Below are positions 63,154-64,000 of a stretch of DNA of 64,000 bases, in pieces (position 1 is the stretch's first letter; every line of letters starts with the position of its first letter). The notes beneath the pieces are model-generated. The model worked only from the letters and a program-made list of their open reading frames with translations, was not told where the DNA came from and searched no databases. The translations under genes were made by a program, and so were the position numbers. The DNA comes from Conchiformibius steedae. Its GTDB lineage: Bacteria > Pseudomonadota > Gammaproteobacteria > Burkholderiales > Neisseriaceae. Location of the stretch: assembly GCF_014054725.1 (NCBI RefSeq), contig NZ_CP059563.1, positions 1,701,749-1,765,748 of the forward strand, written 5' to 3'.

Positions 63154-63921
63154 ATGATTAAAATCCGCAATATCCATAAACGCTTTGGCACGCACAATAT
63201 TTTAAACGGCATTGATTTAGACATCATCAAAGGACAAGTGGTGGTGATTTTAGGACCTTCAGGTTCAGGCAAAACCACTTTTTTGCGCTGCTTAAACGCA
63301 TTGGAAGTGCCCGAACAGGGCAGCATCACATTTGAAGCCGAACCGCCGCTGCACATTGATTTTGCCCGCCTGCCCGACCAAAACGAAATCCTCGCCCTGC
63401 GCCGCCGTTCGGGCATGGTGTTTCAGCAATACAATCTGTTCCCTCACAAAACCGCTTTGGAAAACATTATGGAAGCGCCCGTACAGGTGCAGGGCAAACT
63501 GCCCGCCAAAGCCCGTTTGCAAGCCAGCGAGCTGTTGGAAAAAGTGGGCTTGGCAGACAAAGCCGATTTGTATCCCGAACAGCTTTCGGGCGGACAGCAG
63601 CAGCGTGTGGGCATTGCCCGCGCCCTTGCCCTGCAACCCGAACTGATGCTGTTTGACGAACCCACTTCCGCGCTGGACCCCGAACTGGTGCAGGAAGTGC
63701 TGAAAACCATGAAAGAACTCGCCAACGAAGGGCGCACCATGCTGGTGGTCACCCACGAAATCCAGTTTGCGCTGGACGTGGCAGACGTGGTGGTGGTAAT
63801 GGACGAAGGCAAAATCGTGGAAAAAGGCTTTCCTGAAGATTTGTTCCGCGACCCGCAGCACGAGCGCACCCGCGCCTTTTTAAGCCGCATCGCCGTGCAA
63901 CCGCCGCCGGCCGCTGCCTAA
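63154..63921 (+). CDS. Cystine/polar amino-acid ABC ATPase
   Basis: A 255-residue ATPase with Walker A GPSGSGKTT, the PAAT-family FQQYNLFPHKTALENI, signature LSGGQQQRVGIARAL and Walker B LMLFDEPTSALDPE. It energises the transporter encoded by the two preceding genes. A dispersed repeat separates it from the permease gene, but the three genes clearly belong together. Confidence 0.95.
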   Translation: MIKIRNIHKRFGTHNILNGIDLDIIKGQVVVILGPSGSGKTTFLRCLNALEVPEQGSITFEAEPPLHIDFARLPDQNEILALRRRSGMVFQQYNLFPHKTALENIMEAPVQVQGKLPAKARLQASELLEKVGLADKADLYPEQLSGGQQQRVGIARALALQPELMLFDEPTSALDPELVQEVLKTMKELANEGRTMLVVTHEIQFALDVADVVVVMDEGKIVEKGFPEDLFRDPQHERTRAFLSRIAVQPPPAAA

Positions 63922-63944
63922 AGCACCCGTGCGCTTGAAATTGC

Positions 63945-63970
63945 CCCCACATACCCCCATGTGGGGTTTT
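63945..63970 (+). terminator. Terminator of the amino-acid transporter operon
   Basis: CCCCACAT, a 6-base loop, ATGTGGGG and TTTT. Confidence 0.8.
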
Positions 63971-64000
63971 ATTATTTATCCCCAGAGATAGCCATGTCCC

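Noticed and set aside
63994-64000. Start of a further gene at the window edge (ATG TCC)
   Set aside because: Two codons with only a weak GAGA ribosome site are too little to support a feature.

Overview
The window is chromosomal DNA of a betaproteobacterium of the family Neisseriaceae. Four observations support this: the tspA/fimV-yciB-yciI-bolA-ppiC gene order, a trifunctional thioredoxin/MsrA/MsrB (PilB-type) protein, an HprK-PtsN pair, and three exact copies of the 12-base DNA uptake word AGGCTGCCTGAA. That word is the AG-simDUS dialect described for Simonsiella-type Neisseriaceae. It and the moderate GC content point to the multicellular oral genera (Simonsiella, Alysiella, Conchiformibius); this genus-level guess is inference. 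I saw no rRNA, tRNA, CRISPR array, prophage or intact transposase gene.

Layout. 1-9 kb: 5' end of an outer-membrane phospholipase A gene, a 148-bp MITE-like element, a periplasmic PPIase, bolA, yciI, yciB, tspA/fimV, a SlyB-like lipoprotein, purH and fis. 9-17 kb: the glyoxylate-shunt genes aceA, glcB and aceK. An AT-rich Imm49-like immunity gene, an unknown gene and several palindromic repeats sit between glcB and aceK, and exact uptake words lie in the genes on both sides. 17-30 kb: sulfate-binding protein, uvrB, mgtE, ttcA, a MAPEG protein, a DUF4349 lipoprotein, cyaY, dusB, rsmB, clpX with three small genes behind it, and accD. 30-34 kb: yajC-secD-secF. 34-40 kb: a type I secretion operon (TolC-like, LapB-like ABC, HlyD-like) with a PIN-like nuclease gene inside it. 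40-50 kb: dsdA, two unknown genes, rnhA, a membrane J-domain protein, cysTWA, a PEBP-family gene, a ferredoxin-reductase and rsmJ. 50-59 kb: zapE, accA, a Spy-like gene whose stop codon lies in a repeat, rpe, a glycosyltransferase, hprK, ptsN and leuA, which carries an in-frame helix-turn-helix extension. 58-64 kb: a DUF2238 membrane protein, a HAD protein, msrAB and a cystine/polar amino-acid ABC transporter.

Working together. AceA, GlcB and AceK allow growth on acetate by splitting isocitrate, condensing glyoxylate and switching isocitrate dehydrogenase. Sbp (17 kb) is the likely binding protein for CysTWA (45 kb). AccD and AccA, 21 kb apart, form the carboxyltransferase. YajC/SecD/SecF assist Sec export. 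HprK and PtsN form a regulatory phosphotransfer unit.

Best candidates for something new: the HTH-LeuA fusion with three TTTTAGACAA-like sites in front of it; the PIN-like nuclease inside the type I secretion operon; the Imm49-like cassette in the glyoxylate cluster; and the dispersed TTAGGGCGTGTCCCTA repeat family, which includes a MITE-like element and supplies one gene's stop codon.
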